DNA from: Ardenticatenales bacterium
GTDB lineage: Bacteria; Chloroflexota; Anaerolineae; Ardenticatenales; Ardenticatenaceae
Length of the DNA: 6,430 nt
Assembly (NCBI GenBank): GCA_013812995.1
Contig: JACCSL010000672.1
Coordinates: forward strand, 1-6,430
Direction: 5' to 3'
Below the pieces are notes generated by a model. It was not told the origin of the DNA, did not search any database, and saw only the letters and a list, made by a program, of their open reading frames with translations. The position numbers and the translations under genes were made by a program. Positions 5,779 to 6,430 of this stretch are shown piece by piece; position 1 is the stretch's first letter, and the number at the start of each line of letters is the position of its first letter.

Positions 5779-6282
5779 ATGCAAGTGCAAGAACTCTATA
5801 ATTTTTACCAGATTTACGCGGCAGAACTCACGCTGGGCAGCGCCGCTGCGGCGACACTTTTATTGCTGTGGGTCATCGTGCTTCAGTGGCGGCTCAGCTC
5901 GCTGCACCGTCGCTATCGCGCCGCCATGAAGGGCGCGGAGGGAGCCGACCTCGAAGGGTGGCTGGCGCAGCAGCGTACCACCCAGGAGGAGCATGGCGAG
6001 CGGTTGCGCGCCCTGGAGAGCTACAGCCACACGCTGGGCAAAACCCTGGCGAGCCGCGCCGGGCGCGTCGGCATTGTGCGCTTCAACCCCTTCCAGGATA
6101 GCGGCGGCGATCAGAGCTTCGCCATCGCCTGGATTGACGATGAGGCCAACGGCGTGGTGCTCAGTAGCCTCCACCACCGCGAGGGCAACCGCGTCTACGC
6201 CAAACCCCTCACGTGCGGCAGCTCCACCTACACCCTCTCCGAGGAGGAGCAGAAGGCGGTCAAGCAGGCGGTAGAGCGGTAG
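5779..6282 (+). CDS. DUF4446-family one-pass membrane protein
   Basis: The function is unknown. It has 167 residues. An N-terminal hydrophobic segment (about 17-36, rich in Ala and Leu) is followed by RLSSLHRRYR, so it is probably an anchor with the rest in the cytoplasm. Residues 60-95 are charged and helical, possibly a coiled coil. The C-terminal part, about 97-155, carries the family core GIVRFNPFQDSGGDQSFAIA, then DEANGVVLSSLHHRE, VYAKPL, and YTLSEEE near the end. I recognise this as DUF4446 from memory. No catalytic motif is evident. AAGGGG six bases before ATG-5779 supports this start; the open frame upstream to 5605 only runs antisense to rdgB. The last four residues (AVER) and the TAG stop lie inside a tandem repeat, so the exact C-terminus may vary between strains. 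Confidence 0.85.
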   Translation: MQVQELYNFYQIYAAELTLGSAAAATLLLLWVIVLQWRLSSLHRRYRAAMKGAEGADLEGWLAQQRTTQEEHGERLRALESYSHTLGKTLASRAGRVGIVRFNPFQDSGGDQSFAIAWIDDEANGVVLSSLHHREGNRVYAKPLTCGSSTYTLSEEEQKAVKQAVER

Positions 6283-6350
6283 AGCGGAACGGCGAGCGGT
6301 GGAGCGTTGGAGCGGTAGAGCGGTAGAGCGGAACGGCGAGCGGTGGAGCG
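6268..6350. repeat. Tandem repeat, 44-base period, built of GGTAGAGCG-like units
   Basis: A 39-base run at 6268-6306 recurs without change at 6312-6350, a period of 44 bases. Inside each copy are shorter units such as GGTAGAGCG and GGTGGAGCG. The first copy starts within the DUF4446 coding sequence and provides its TAG stop. Related but diverged units continue to about 6363. Confidence 0.85.
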
Positions 6351-6407
6351 ATAGAGCGAACGGCTATAACTGCAAGTTGCTTCCCCGCTCCACCGTTCTA
6401 TCGCTCC
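6345..6407. terminator. Inverted repeat made by opposing copies of the GAGCGATAG unit
   Basis: GGAGCGATAGA (6345-6355) pairs exactly with TCTATCGCTCC (6397-6407), and GGTGGAGCG (6342-6350) also pairs with CGCTCCACC (6386-6394). From about 6386 the repeat units run on the opposite strand and continue to the end of the window. The transcript of the DUF4446 gene would fold back here, so it may end transcription. No clear T-run follows. Bases 6283-6430 contain no credible gene. Confidence 0.45.
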
Positions 6408-6430
6408 CACTCTCCACCTTTCTATCGCTC

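Noticed and set aside
6228..6410. Minus-strand 60-codon frame at the right end
   Set aside because: It is a translation of the GGTAGAGCG array (LYRST-like repeats) and not a plausible protein.
6268..6430. Possible CRISPR array
   Set aside because: The repeats are nearly contiguous, made of short internal units and partly inverted, with no unique spacers of constant length and no cas gene.
1..6430. A new defence, mobile or biosynthetic system
   Set aside because: All five genes belong to recognisable housekeeping, metabolic or signalling families. Nothing suggests a linked novel system beyond the repeat structures reported.

Overview
The window is about 60-65% GC in its genes and looks chromosomal. 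Its most telling trait is its intergenic DNA, which holds several families of short dispersed or tandem repeats: AAAACGT heptamers, CCCTCTCCC/GGGAGAGGG hairpins with CGGCCGAAGGCCG, GTAGGGGCGA...CATTCGCC elements, and GGTAGAGCG arrays. From memory of such genomes, this combination suggests Chloroflexota, probably class Chloroflexia. No phylogenetic marker is present, so that placement is an inference.

There are five complete protein genes on strictly alternating strands, so each is probably its own transcription unit. (1) tdh (+, 219-1262) is L-threonine 3-dehydrogenase. (2) A cytosolic PAS-PAS-GGDEF-EAL cyclic-di-GMP enzyme (-, 1532-3673). (3) kbl (+, 3829-5019) is 2-amino-3-ketobutyrate CoA ligase. 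(4) rdgB (-, 5112-5717) is a house-cleaning XTP/dITP pyrophosphatase. (5) A one-pass membrane protein of the DUF4446 type (+, 5779-6282). No RNA gene, transposase, CRISPR array or phage gene was seen.

Tdh and Kbl catalyse consecutive steps of threonine breakdown: threonine to 2-amino-3-oxobutyrate, then with CoA to glycine and acetyl-CoA. Their genes often form one operon. Here they are separated by the c-di-GMP gene on the opposite strand, and each has its own promoter-like sequence and ribosome-binding site. The DNA after the stop codons is not featureless. Both convergent genes of the first pair (tdh and the GGDEF-EAL gene) run into the same 15-mer, AAAACGTAAAACGTA, within about one base of the stop. 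Between those two copies lie a compound hairpin repeat and a perfect 17-bp hairpin. kbl and rdgB converge on a second palindromic element. The last gene stops inside a tandem repeat.

I did not find a clearly new multi-gene system. The points most worth checking are the repeats that abut or supply stop codons, the 270-bp tdh/GGDEF-EAL spacer with inverted ends, an Asp replacing the first structural-zinc Cys of Tdh, and a mirrored 9-bp leader shared by the divergent rdgB and DUF4446 genes.
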